A stretch of DNA of 64,000 nt from Qingshengfaniella alkalisoli (lineage in GTDB: Bacteria > Pseudomonadota > Alphaproteobacteria > Rhodobacterales > Rhodobacteraceae): positions 1,631,501 to 1,695,500 of the forward strand of contig NZ_CP042261.1 of NCBI RefSeq assembly GCF_007855645.1, in the 5' to 3' direction. Below are positions 17,939 to 25,436 of the stretch, piece by piece (the first letter of the stretch is position 1; the number at the start of each line of letters is the position of its first letter). The translations under genes were made by a program, and so were the position numbers. The notes beneath the pieces were generated by a model. The model did no database searches. It was not told the DNA's origin and saw only the letters and a program-made list of their open reading frames with translations.

Positions 17939-18912
17939 CGCGGCCCCAAGCCCATCAAGCGCCGCATTTGAGGCAAGGTTTCCTCGCCGGACGAAAGCGG
18001 CAAGACCGGCACACCCAAGGTCCGCTGCCAATCAAGGATCGTCGCTAGCCGTCCCGTGACAAAATCATGCAGGTCTCGCCTTGCGGAAGCGGTTCCCGTG
18101 TCGATCTCGGCCTGCAGCTGACCATCTGAAACAACCAGTCGCATCCCTTCCGGAAAATCCGCAGCCAACGGGTCGGACACAAGACACAACACCAGGTCGT
18201 TACGTCTCGCAATCGCCGACACGATGCGATGAGTGTCGTCATCCGCGCCCGCAAAGTCACTGAGAACGATGATGAGATGATTACGCGGTGCGATCCGCGC
18301 CACATGGCGCAAGACCGTCGACAGATGAACCGGCTTCACCGTTGGCGCGTCCGCACGCAGTGCCGCATTCGCATCTGCCAGCGCAGTCAAGAAACGGTTG
18401 AGCGTCCTGCGACTGCGCTGCGGACGGATTTCCGCGATACTGTCATCGCCGACCACGATCCCGCCCACGCGGTCCCCTTGATCAAGAATCCGAAACGCCG
18501 CCAGACCCGCCGCTTCTGCGGCAGTGACGGATTTCATGTTCAACTGTGATCCAAAAAACATGGACATGCGTTGATCAACGACGATGAAGGCAGGGCGGTC
18601 GCGTTCTTCGGTCATCACTCGCACATGCGGGCTGCCCGTCCGCGCCGTGACCTTCCAGTCGATCGAACGCACATCGTCGCCCGGCATATAATCCCGTAGT
18701 TCTTCAAAGTTCAGCCCGCGCCCACGCAACCGCGACGCGTGACGCCCGTTCAGCACGGAACGCGCGGGCTGGCGCGGCATAAAACTCAAGCTTCGCGCAC
18801 GCCCCTCCAACGACCGAAGATGGTCAAGCGTGACGTGGATACGTGGATCTGTCTCCGGCGTTTCCACTGGTCGCAGGGTTCCGGTTCGGGTTCGTGCGGC
18901 GGTATCGCGCAT
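17935..18912 (-). CDS. DUF58 domain protein of the moxR operon
   Basis: A 325-residue soluble protein with the DUF58 signature LRDYMPGDDVRSIDWKVTAR (about residues 90-109) and a degenerate VWA-like fold in its second half (AFIVVDQRMSMFFGSQ and LIIVLSDFAGADDD). DUF58 proteins nearly always accompany MoxR AAA ATPases. The start lies eight bases after the moxR stop, and the stop overlaps the next gene by four bases. No catalytic residues can be assigned. Confidence 0.9.
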   Translation of the reverse strand: MRDTAARTRTGTLRPVETPETDPRIHVTLDHLRSLEGRARSLSFMPRQPARSVLNGRHASRLRGRGLNFEELRDYMPGDDVRSIDWKVTARTGSPHVRVMTEERDRPAFIVVDQRMSMFFGSQLNMKSVTAAEAAGLAAFRILDQGDRVGGIVVGDDSIAEIRPQRSRRTLNRFLTALADANAALRADAPTVKPVHLSTVLRHVARIAPRNHLIIVLSDFAGADDDTHRIVSAIARRNDLVLCLVSDPLAADFPEGMRLVVSDGQLQAEIDTGTASARRDLHDFVTGRLATILDWQRTLGVPVLPLSSGEETLPQMRRLMGLGPR

Positions 18913-18920
18913 AGCATCTC

Positions 18921-19940
18921 CTATGGCAGCGCCACCTGACGCAGGATTTCCGCAACGGCCGTGTCAGCCGATACACCTTCGCCCTGTGCCTCGTAGCTCA
19001 GCCCAAGCCTGTGCCGCATGACATCCGGCGCAATCGCACGGATGTCTTCCGGATCGACATAGTCCCGGCCAGCAAGCCACGCATGCGTTCGACCACAGCG
19101 ATCAAGCGCCAGCGATGCGCGCGGGCTGGCACCGACCTCGATCCAACGTTGCAGATCATTCCCAAATGATTCCGGCACGCGCGTCGCATTGACCAAGTCG
19201 GCCATATAGCGCTCCATCGCGTCCGACACATGAATCGCCCCAATTTCATGGCGCGCTGCAAAAATAGCATCTTGCGAGACAGTTGTGGGCTTTGATGCAG
19301 ATCCGGCTTCCGCGGGCGGTGCATTTGCCGCAATCTCTTCGCCACGGACCAAACGGATCACCTCCACCTCGTCCTCGACCGGCGGATAGGCAATGCTAAC
19401 ATGCATCAGAAAACGGTCCATCTGCGCCTCGGGCAGCGGATAAGTTCCTTCCTGTTCGATGGGATTCTGGGTGGCCATGACCATGAAGAGCGGGGGCATC
19501 TTGTGGGTTTTGCCTGCCACCGTGACCTGACGTTCTTCCATCGCTTCCAACAGCGCAGCCTGTACCTTGGCAGGGGCGCGGTTGATTTCATCGGCTAGAA
19601 CGATGTTGGCAAAGATGGGCCCCGGCTCGAACCGGAACTCCGATCCGCTGTCGGTCTGGTAGTAGACCTCTGTTCCGGTCACGTCGGAGGGCAGCAGGTC
19701 GGGCGTAAACTGAATTCGACTGAAATCACATTGCAGGTTTTTCGCCAATGCCTTGATCGCCCGCGTCTTCGCAAGGCCCGGCAGACCTTCAACCAGTAGG
19801 TTCCCATTCGCCAGAAGGCCGATGAGCAACCGTTCGATCACGTCCCGTTGCCCGATGATCGCCTGCCCCATCCGTTCGCGAAGAATGTCTACCTGATCCT
19901 GGGGCGTAAAACTCTTAGGGTTCAATGCATTGTTCGTCAT
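18921..19940 (-). CDS. moxR: MoxR-family AAA+ ATPase
   Basis: The 339-residue ATPase leads the six-gene moxR-bat operon. Walker A is GLPGLAKTRAI (about residues 54-64), Walker B VLADEINRAP (about 113-122), and the MoxR-specific segment MATQNPIEQEGTYPLPEAQMDRFL is present (about 152-175), followed by the C-terminal lid domain. MoxR ATPases are proposed chaperones for maturation or metal insertion of partner complexes; the VWA and DUF58 proteins downstream are the usual adaptors. The promoter should lie in 19941-20080, but no convincing boxes are visible. Confidence 0.93.
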   Translation of the reverse strand: MTNNALNPKSFTPQDQVDILRERMGQAIIGQRDVIERLLIGLLANGNLLVEGLPGLAKTRAIKALAKNLQCDFSRIQFTPDLLPSDVTGTEVYYQTDSGSEFRFEPGPIFANIVLADEINRAPAKVQAALLEAMEERQVTVAGKTHKMPPLFMVMATQNPIEQEGTYPLPEAQMDRFLMHVSIAYPPVEDEVEVIRLVRGEEIAANAPPAEAGSASKPTTVSQDAIFAARHEIGAIHVSDAMERYMADLVNATRVPESFGNDLQRWIEVGASPRASLALDRCGRTHAWLAGRDYVDPEDIRAIAPDVMRHRLGLSYEAQGEGVSADTAVAEILRQVALP

Positions 19941-20429
19941 CTAGTTTCCACCCGTGCGACGTCATCCTGTCAGGCTCCACGATGACCATTTTACCTATAG
20001 AAGCCTGAAACCATTACGAAGGGTAAGCGACAAAGCAACTGCAGGCAATGATGCTCTAAAACGAGGACTCTTTACGTTCGGAGCCAGTATACTGGCCATT
20101 TACAATGGGCATTTACAATGGGAATGACTGTCGAAGTCCGAAAGTCACCTAGCTTCGGGCAGTAGGCGATCTACCCAAACTATCTTTGCAGGCAAATCTT
20201 GTGCGCCTTCAGGAAGCTCCATACCCGCGCCCAAGATAATTTTTTGCGGATTTATGCCCGCAGCAACCGCAAGGCCGCCTGCCCAATGACAGCGCCACAT
20301 CGTCAGGGGGGCGTCCGGGTGGTTGATTTCCTGCTATGCGCTGTGGCCAAAGCTGGTTTGCATAACTGTGCGTTGTTCTGCGGTGCGGCGAATGGCAGAT
20401 AAGGGACAACGGCGCAGCGATGCGCCACA
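19941..20429. other. Non-coding stretch between moxR and the sRNA, with a palindrome and tandem repeat
   Basis: No frame here resembles a protein. It contains a perfect 14-bp palindrome GCCAGTATACTGGC (20083-20096) immediately followed by two adjacent identical copies of CATTTACAATGGG (20097-20109 and 20110-20122). The rest is unstructured to the eye. It probably holds the moxR operon promoter on the minus strand and the promoter of the small RNA on the plus strand, and marks the left edge of the accessory region. Confidence 0.5.
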
Positions 20430-20514
20430 TCGTTTCCTAAGGCTCTCCTCCTCCCTGAGCCTTGGAAATACGCGGCGGCCCCTTCCTCCTCCCTGGGGTC
20501 GCCGCCTTTATTTT
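20430..20514 (+). ncRNA. Cuckoo/CcsR-type small RNA with two CCUCCUCCC loops
   Basis: Two consecutive hairpins each expose the same motif in the loop. Hairpin 1: CTAAGGCTC (20437-20445) pairs with GAGCCTTGG (20457-20465) around the loop TCCTCCTCCCT. Hairpin 2: GCGGCGGCCCC (20472-20482) pairs with GGGGTCGCCGC (20495-20505) around TTCCTCCTCCCT and is followed by CTTTATTTT, an intrinsic terminator. This is the layout of the alphaproteobacterial cuckoo RNA family, whose members in Rhodobacter sphaeroides (CcsR) respond to oxidative and heat stress and use the anti-Shine-Dalgarno-like loops. In Rhodobacter they follow a DUF1127 gene; no such gene is seen here. The 5' end is approximate. Confidence 0.85.
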
Positions 20515-20569
20515 CCAGGCAGCTGAACCCTTCGAGAAACGCTCCCTTTCGGGTGCGCGTTCTGTCCGG

Positions 20570-21190
20570 CTACCGGATCAACCCTTCGGCACCGCTGGCA
20601 AAAGACAGGATCAGGATCAGCGTCAGCAGCACCGCGATGGTGCCCGATACCAGGCCGAGGATGACGACCAGCCCGTCGCGCTCGATCAGCCCGACGCCCA
20701 CGATGAACAGCGAAATCGCCGGGAACCAGCCGCTCAGCGGCACGGGCAGGAACAGCGCGACGCTGATGATGAACAGCATGATGCCGAGGGGTTGTTCCAG
20801 CCTGGCCGAGAACATGCGACCGTAACGGGGCGACAGGATGCGTTCCAGCCGGCGGGTGATGGGACGCAGGCGCAGCAGCGTGCGGCGCAGGGTGTCATGC
20901 TTGATCCGGATCCGCGCCAAACGGCCGGGCAGGCGCACATAGTGAAATCCCAGCGCCATCTGGATGGTGGCCAGCAGCGCGGGCAGCCCGGTGATCAGCG
21001 AAGACCCGGGCGGCAGGGGCAGCAGCGTCAGCAGCGAGAACAGAACGATCGCCCAGCCGAAGGACCGCTCCCCCAATGCCGCAAGCAGATTGCCCACGGT
21101 CAGGGTGCCGGTCCCGTTCAGGTCCGCGGCAATACGGATGATCGGCATCGAAAGCGAAGGCCGCCTTCCGGGGGGCTGCCGATCTGTCAT
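20570..21190 (-). CDS. ExoD-family membrane protein
   Basis: A 206-residue membrane protein with about four hydrophobic segments in its C-terminal half and the ExoD features LAALGERSFGWAIVLFSLLTLLP and PPGSSLITGLPALL. ExoD was first described in Sinorhizobium as needed for exopolysaccharide production and alkaline tolerance; the molecular function is unknown. ATG 21190 follows GGAG about nine bases upstream; an in-frame ATG at 21211 lacks such a site. The gene stands alone in the accessory stretch, its end 56 bases from the sRNA terminator. Confidence 0.85.
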   Translation of the reverse strand: MTDRQPPGRRPSLSMPIIRIAADLNGTGTLTVGNLLAALGERSFGWAIVLFSLLTLLPLPPGSSLITGLPALLATIQMALGFHYVRLPGRLARIRIKHDTLRRTLLRLRPITRRLERILSPRYGRMFSARLEQPLGIMLFIISVALFLPVPLSGWFPAISLFIVGVGLIERDGLVVILGLVSGTIAVLLTLILILSFASGAEGLIR

Positions 21191-21419
21191 TGAAAACTCC
21201 GTTTTGAGCATCGCATATCACGCCTGACGGGGCGCATTTCAATGCGTCCTGGCCGAAAGATGCCGCTTTTGCCGGTTTATACGCATCTTGTCGAGGCGTC
21301 GAGGCGGCCCAAACACCTTGAACCCCGCACCCAAACGACTACCTTGCCTGAAAGAGAGGACGACCTCCCCCGATGCGGGATCGATGTTCGGGACGACCCG
21401 AGAGACATTGGGGATTGCC

Positions 21420-21848
21420 ATGCGCAAGACAAAAGACCGGATCCGTCACGCCATTTCTTTCGAGATCATCGGATTGCTGATCGTCACGCCGATGGGGGCC
21501 TGGATCTTCGGGACCCCCATGCACGAGATAGGCGTGGTCGCCGTGGTCAGCGCGACGATCGCGACGGCATGGAACTACATCTACAATCTGGGCTTCGACC
21601 ACGCGATGTTGCGGCTGCGCGGAGATGTGCGCAAGACACCCGCCATCCGGGTCGGCCACGCGCTGGTCTTCGAGATCGGCCTGCTTCTGGTGCTGCTGCC
21701 CTTCATCGCCTGGTATCTGCAGATCCCGCTGATCGAAGCGCTTCTGATGGATGCGTCCTTCGCGTTCTTCTACCTGATCTACGCCTTCGTCTTTAACTGG
21801 GCCTATGACGTGCTGTTCCCGATCCCACAGGCAGGCGCGGCCAACTGA
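21420..21848 (+). CDS. PACE-family antimicrobial efflux transporter (AceI-like)
   Basis: A 142-residue membrane protein with four helices arranged as two tandem 'bacterial transmembrane pair' units: RIRHAISFEIIGLLIVTP with ATIATAWNYIYNLGFDH in the first half, and RVGHALVFEIGLLLVLLP with DASFAFFYLIYAFVFNWAYD in the second. The conserved Glu within each RH-x-x-x-FE motif and the W-N-x-x-Y/F-N motif are those of the proteobacterial antimicrobial compound efflux family, which export biocides such as chlorhexidine, or short-chain diamines, using proton motive force. The gene is single and followed by a hairpin at 21856-21876. Confidence 0.88.
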   Translation: MRKTKDRIRHAISFEIIGLLIVTPMGAWIFGTPMHEIGVVAVVSATIATAWNYIYNLGFDHAMLRLRGDVRKTPAIRVGHALVFEIGLLLVLLPFIAWYLQIPLIEALLMDASFAFFYLIYAFVFNWAYDVLFPIPQAGAAN

Positions 21849-21855
21849 TCGCAAG

Positions 21856-21876
21856 GGGCGGGCCGCAGACCCGCCC
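21856..21876. terminator. Hairpin between the PACE gene and the glyoxalase-fold remnant
   Basis: GGGCGGG (21856-21862) pairs exactly with CCCGCCC (21870-21876) around a 7-base loop. It sits between two convergent coding ends and could serve both strands, although no T-run follows. Confidence 0.5.
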
Positions 21877-21884
21877 GTCCGACA

Positions 21885-21980
21885 TCACACCACCCGATGC
21901 GCACCAACAAGCGCCCGCATGCGCCCCGGCGCAACAAGCTCGATCCAGTAACCGTCAGGGTCGAGGGCACGCATTTCCTG
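21885..21980 (-). pseudogene. C-terminal remnant of a glyoxalase/VOC-fold gene
   Basis: On the minus strand an open frame of 31 codons ends at TGA (21887-21885). It encodes Leu-Asp-Pro-Asp-Gly-Tyr-Trp-Ile-Glu-Leu-Val, the hallmark C-terminal strand of vicinal-oxygen-chelate proteins (glyoxalase I, dioxygenases), where the Glu is a metal ligand. Everything upstream of about 21980 is missing: the sequence changes into the leader of the TonB receptor gene, and no VOC N-terminal half is found. The gene was therefore cut off by insertion or deletion at this point. Confidence 0.6.
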
Positions 21981-22047
21981 ACAATTTTCGTTTGCCATTT
22001 AGAATTTGACGTGGGAGATGGTGGAAAAGCAGAGGGATTTTATCAGG

Positions 22048-24117
22048 ATGACATTGGCGAGAGTTGCAATCGCGGTCGCCGTCGGGTCGGGAACGGCGGT
22101 TCATGCACAGAACACGGACGTTATCGTGCTGAACCCGATCGTAATCGAATCTGAAAGCGACGCGACCCTGCTGCAAGACGGATATGTTGCCGAATCTGGT
22201 CGGCAGGCGACAAAGGTCGATTCGCAAATCGCAACTATTCCTCAGTCGATCGGCGTCGTCACCCAGGACCAGGTCGAGGATCAGGAGCCCCGTACACTTC
22301 TGGAGACACTGGGGTATTCATCGGGTGTTTCAGTTGGCAACTTCGCTTTTGACAGCCGCTATGACGCATTCTACCTACGGGGTTTCCCAGCTTATTATAC
22401 GGGCCTGTTCCGCGATGGACTACGGCAAGTCAATGGCCCGTCAGCATGGTATCGCAACGATCCGTACACATTCGAGGCCGTGTCCATACTTAAAGGCCCA
22501 GCATCATCACTTTACGGGGTTAGCGGTCCGGGGGGGCTGGTCAACACCGTTTCAAAAAGACCAAAAGAAGAGACATTTCGCGAAGTAGTCCTCACGGGCG
22601 GGACGGAAAATCGCGCCGAAGCTGCGTTTGATTTTACTGGCCCGGCGACTGAAAATGGGCGGCTGAAGTATCGGCTGACCGGTGTGTTGCGGGATGCGGA
22701 TACTCCCCTGGACGGATATTCCGACGATCTGGCATTGCTCGCACCTGCCTTGACGTACGAATTAACCGACCGCACCCGCGTCACATTGTTGGGCGAATAC
22801 GCTCAATCGACGGTCGGTGGAACTGCCTCGTATTATAACCCGAGCTATGGCGAGGCGTCCGACCTGTACCAGGGCGACCCGGACTATAACGATTTCGACC
22901 AGACCCAATACCGCATCGGATACGAAGTAGAACACGATCTGTCCGAGGACATCACACTGCGCCAAAACCTGCGCTATTCCTATGTCGATGCGGACCTAGA
23001 ATACAGCGGCTACTACCCGGCTGGCACTGATCTCGCACGCTACTGGGGCCACTATACCGAAGACATGGAAGTCTTCACCGTGGACACCCTGGCAGAGTAC
23101 AGGTTTTCAACAGGTTCTATCGATCACACGCTGATCACGGGGATCGATTACACCGCATCGGATTATGACGCTGCATCGGCGGTCGGCTATGTCTCTGCCC
23201 AGGAAACCGCCGCGTTGGATCCACCCTACTCTGGCGGCCAAGAGATGGAACAGATCGGCGTATATGCCCATGACCAGATGCAAGCCGGGTCGTGGACCCT
23301 GTTCCTCAGCGGTCGCTACGATTGGGTTGATACGACATCTATTGCCGCCGACCGGACGGAGACCAACACGGATGACGAGGCGTTTTCAGGTCGCATCGGC
23401 GTGTCCTACGCGATGCTGAACGGCTTGACGCCATTCGCAAACCTATCGAGTTCATTCTCGCCGAACGTGGGTGCGGTCTATGACGACGTGACTTCCGATC
23501 TCAGCCGTCCCGCCGATCCCACCATCGGTCTGCAGAAGGAAATCGGGATCAAGTATCAACTGCCTGGCACAGAAAGTCTGATCACCGCCTCCATCTTCGA
23601 CATCGAGCAGCGGGACGGGGTGGTGTTCGACACCTCGACGGGCATCAACAAGCAACGCCAGTTCGATTTGCGCTCGCGTGGCTTCGAACTAGAGGGCACT
23701 GCAAACTTCAGCGACAGCATCAGGATGACGGCTGCGTATAGCTATCTCGACATAGAAATCGAGAAGGGGGCCACGGACACCAAGGGCAATCAATTGTCCG
23801 CCACGCCTCATCATACAGGATCTATCTGGGCGTTCTACGAACCGCAACGTGGGCCGCTGGCCGGGTTCGGCTTCGGCGGTGGTTTACGATATATCGGCGA
23901 AAGCTGGGGCGACGACGAAAATACGTTCAAGAACGACGATTTCGTATTTGCCGATCTAGCCCTCTCCTATGACTTTCGAAGCCCGGACCTTGAAGGGTTA
24001 CACCTGCAAGTGAACGTCAAGAACGTCTTCGACGAAACGGGCCAGACCTGTAGCGCGGGTTACTGCTACCGCTACGAAGGACGGACAGCGACTGCGAGCT
24101 TGCGATACCGGTTTTAA
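22048..24117 (+). CDS. TonB-dependent siderophore receptor
   Basis: A 689-residue outer-membrane receptor from ATG 22048 (GAGGG 11 bases upstream); an in-frame upstream extension exists but lies before the signal peptide. The signal peptide ends at VHAQ (about residue 20). A plug domain follows (about 50-160: IPQSIGVVTQDQVEDQEPRTL, YLRGFP, ILKGPASSLYGVSGPGGLVN), then a 22-strand-type barrel ending in the C-terminal Phe (LRYRF) used for outer-membrane assembly. This matches the FhuA/FpvA-like siderophore branch. No periplasmic binding protein, ABC permease, ExbBD or regulator is adjacent, so it is an orphan receptor that must use transport systems encoded elsewhere. It lies between a truncated gene and tRNA-Cys, suggesting acquisition. 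Confidence 0.92.
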   Translation: MTLARVAIAVAVGSGTAVHAQNTDVIVLNPIVIESESDATLLQDGYVAESGRQATKVDSQIATIPQSIGVVTQDQVEDQEPRTLLETLGYSSGVSVGNFAFDSRYDAFYLRGFPAYYTGLFRDGLRQVNGPSAWYRNDPYTFEAVSILKGPASSLYGVSGPGGLVNTVSKRPKEETFREVVLTGGTENRAEAAFDFTGPATENGRLKYRLTGVLRDADTPLDGYSDDLALLAPALTYELTDRTRVTLLGEYAQSTVGGTASYYNPSYGEASDLYQGDPDYNDFDQTQYRIGYEVEHDLSEDITLRQNLRYSYVDADLEYSGYYPAGTDLARYWGHYTEDMEVFTVDTLAEYRFSTGSIDHTLITGIDYTASDYDAASAVGYVSAQETAALDPPYSGGQEMEQIGVYAHDQMQAGSWTLFLSGRYDWVDTTSIAADRTETNTDDEAFSGRIGVSYAMLNGLTPFANLSSSFSPNVGAVYDDVTSDLSRPADPTIGLQKEIGIKYQLPGTESLITASIFDIEQRDGVVFDTSTGINKQRQFDLRSRGFELEGTANFSDSIRMTAAYSYLDIEIEKGATDTKGNQLSATPHHTGSIWAFYEPQRGPLAGFGFGGGLRYIGESWGDDENTFKNDDFVFADLALSYDFRSPDLEGLHLQVNVKNVFDETGQTCSAGYCYRYEGRTATASLRYRF

Positions 24118-24531
24118 GGAGATTGGAAAATGCTCCGCAGCACGCCGCATGGAATTCTATGGTGCTTCGGGTTGAATGAAGGCGGGGTCTGCGTGTTTTC
24201 GGAGGTCGCAGCGATACCGAAGTGGTTGGATAGCAGCCAACTCTTCACAAGACTATCTCCGCTTCCGGGATAAATCTGAAAACGTTCTGATTGAAATCCT
24301 GCTCCGCTTTCAAGACATGCGCCCGGGATTTGACGACGACATATCCGTCTTTCCGGTCACTGTACAATCTATAGAGGTTACAGGCGAAACCGGAAGGGAA
24401 TAGGAAGCTGACATAAGCACAGAACTAGTGCCACGGGAAAGATCTACAGACGAGAACACTGCAGAACCAGCAGGTAGGCTGGTATACTGGGGGGTAAGAA
24501 AAACCCACCGAAAAGTGGTTCATGGATGATT
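24118..24531. other. Non-coding stretch between the TonB receptor and tRNA-Cys
   Basis: Six-frame reading gives only short, compositionally random frames (longest 75 codons at 24176-24403, with no recognisable motif). A GTATACTGG at 24482-24490 repeats nine bases of the palindrome at 20083-20096 on the other side of the accessory region. No insertion-sequence ends or integrase remnant were recognised. Confidence 0.45.
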
Positions 24532-24605
24532 TGGAGGCGAGTACCGGAATCGAACCGGTGTACACGGATTTGCAATCCGCTGCGTCACCACTCCGCCAAC
24601 TCGCC
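24532..24605 (-). tRNA. tRNA-Cys (anticodon GCA)
   Basis: On the minus strand the acceptor stem GGCGAGT (24605-24599) pairs with ACTCGCC near the 3' end, followed by T and an encoded CCA (24534-24532). The anticodon loop ATTGCAAAT gives anticodon GCA, and the T-loop GGTTCGATTCC is canonical. Its 3' end faces the accessory stretch at 20.0-24.5 kb, the usual orientation for island insertion, but no repeat of the tRNA end was found at the far side. Confidence 0.96.
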
Positions 24606-24740
24606 TCGAATGGTGCATGGCGGTCTCTAGCTTATGCGGTGCAGACACGCAAGATGCTTTCCTAACGGCTCGTGTATTGCCCAATCGGGCCAGTTGTGCC
24701 ATTGCTCTGTCAACGAAACTAGACGAATGAGTTTAGTCCT

Positions 24741-25394
24741 ATGCCCGACTTTGCCAGCCGCCGCGTAACCATGGTCGATACGCAGGTCCGTCCGTCCGAT
24801 GTCACACAGTTTCCGATCATCGAAGCGATGCTGAATATCCCCCGCGAGGTCTATGTTCCTGCCGAAAAACAAGAAACGGCCTATCTCGGAGAGAATATGC
24901 CGCTCGGGAATGGTCGGTACCTGTTGGAACCGCGCACTTTCTCGAAGATGCTCAACGGGCTGAACCTGCGCGGGGATGAGCTTGTGTTGGATCTCGGATG
25001 CGGGCTGGGTTATTCAACCGCCGTCATAGCGCATATCGTCGAAGCGGTGGTCGCGCTCGAGGTGGACGCGCAACTCGCAAACGAAGCCGAAACAACGCTC
25101 GGAGAGCAAGGCGTCGACAACGCGGCGGTTATCAACGCCCCGCTCTTTGAAGGCGCCCCAAAACACGGCCCATATGATGCGATCATGGTTGAAGGAGCTA
25201 TTGAACGATTCCCGGACGCGCTATCTGACCAACTCAAGGAAGGCGGCCGCGTTGCAGCTGTGTTCGCCGAAAACGAGTTGGGCGTCGTTCGGATCGGCCA
25301 CAAGATCGATGGACAGATCACATGGCGATACGAGTTCAATGCCAGCGCGCCAGTGCTCGACGGCTTCGGAAAAGAAACAGAATTTGCGCTGTAG
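24741..25394 (+). CDS. Protein-L-isoaspartate O-methyltransferase-family protein
   Basis: A 217-residue SAM-dependent methyltransferase of the PCMT family, which repairs isoaspartyl residues in aged proteins. Visible features are the N-terminal substrate segment (VPAEKQETAYLGENMPLGNGRYLLEPRTF, about 35-65), motif I VLDLGCGLGYSTAVIAH (about 81-97), and VVALEVDAQLAN (about 101-112). The alphaproteobacterial version upstream of tolC often lacks the classic Thr-Ser-Gln catalytic segment, and here ENMPLGNGRYLLEPR replaces GxGQTISqP; enzymatic isoaspartate repair is therefore uncertain. It lies 42 bases before tolC on the same strand and is likely cotranscribed. Confidence 0.8.
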   Translation: MPDFASRRVTMVDTQVRPSDVTQFPIIEAMLNIPREVYVPAEKQETAYLGENMPLGNGRYLLEPRTFSKMLNGLNLRGDELVLDLGCGLGYSTAVIAHIVEAVVALEVDAQLANEAETTLGEQGVDNAAVINAPLFEGAPKHGPYDAIMVEGAIERFPDALSDQLKEGGRVAAVFAENELGVVRIGHKIDGQITWRYEFNASAPVLDGFGKETEFAL

Positions 25395-25436
25395 ATAAGG
25401 TATAGTAACGCCAGCGCAGGCAGGAGCAGTGAGACG

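Noticed and set aside
20199-20402. 67-codon frame upstream of the sRNA, considered as a DUF1127 gene
   Set aside because: The translation lacks the short Arg-rich DUF1127 pattern and has no ribosome site.
24176-24403. 75-codon frame in the gap before tRNA-Cys
   Set aside because: No ribosome site, no motif and random-looking composition; treated as non-coding.
24532-24605. Attachment-site repeat of the tRNA-Cys 3' end at the far side of the accessory patch
   Set aside because: No copy of the tRNA end longer than chance was found near 20.0-20.6 kb, and no integrase is present.
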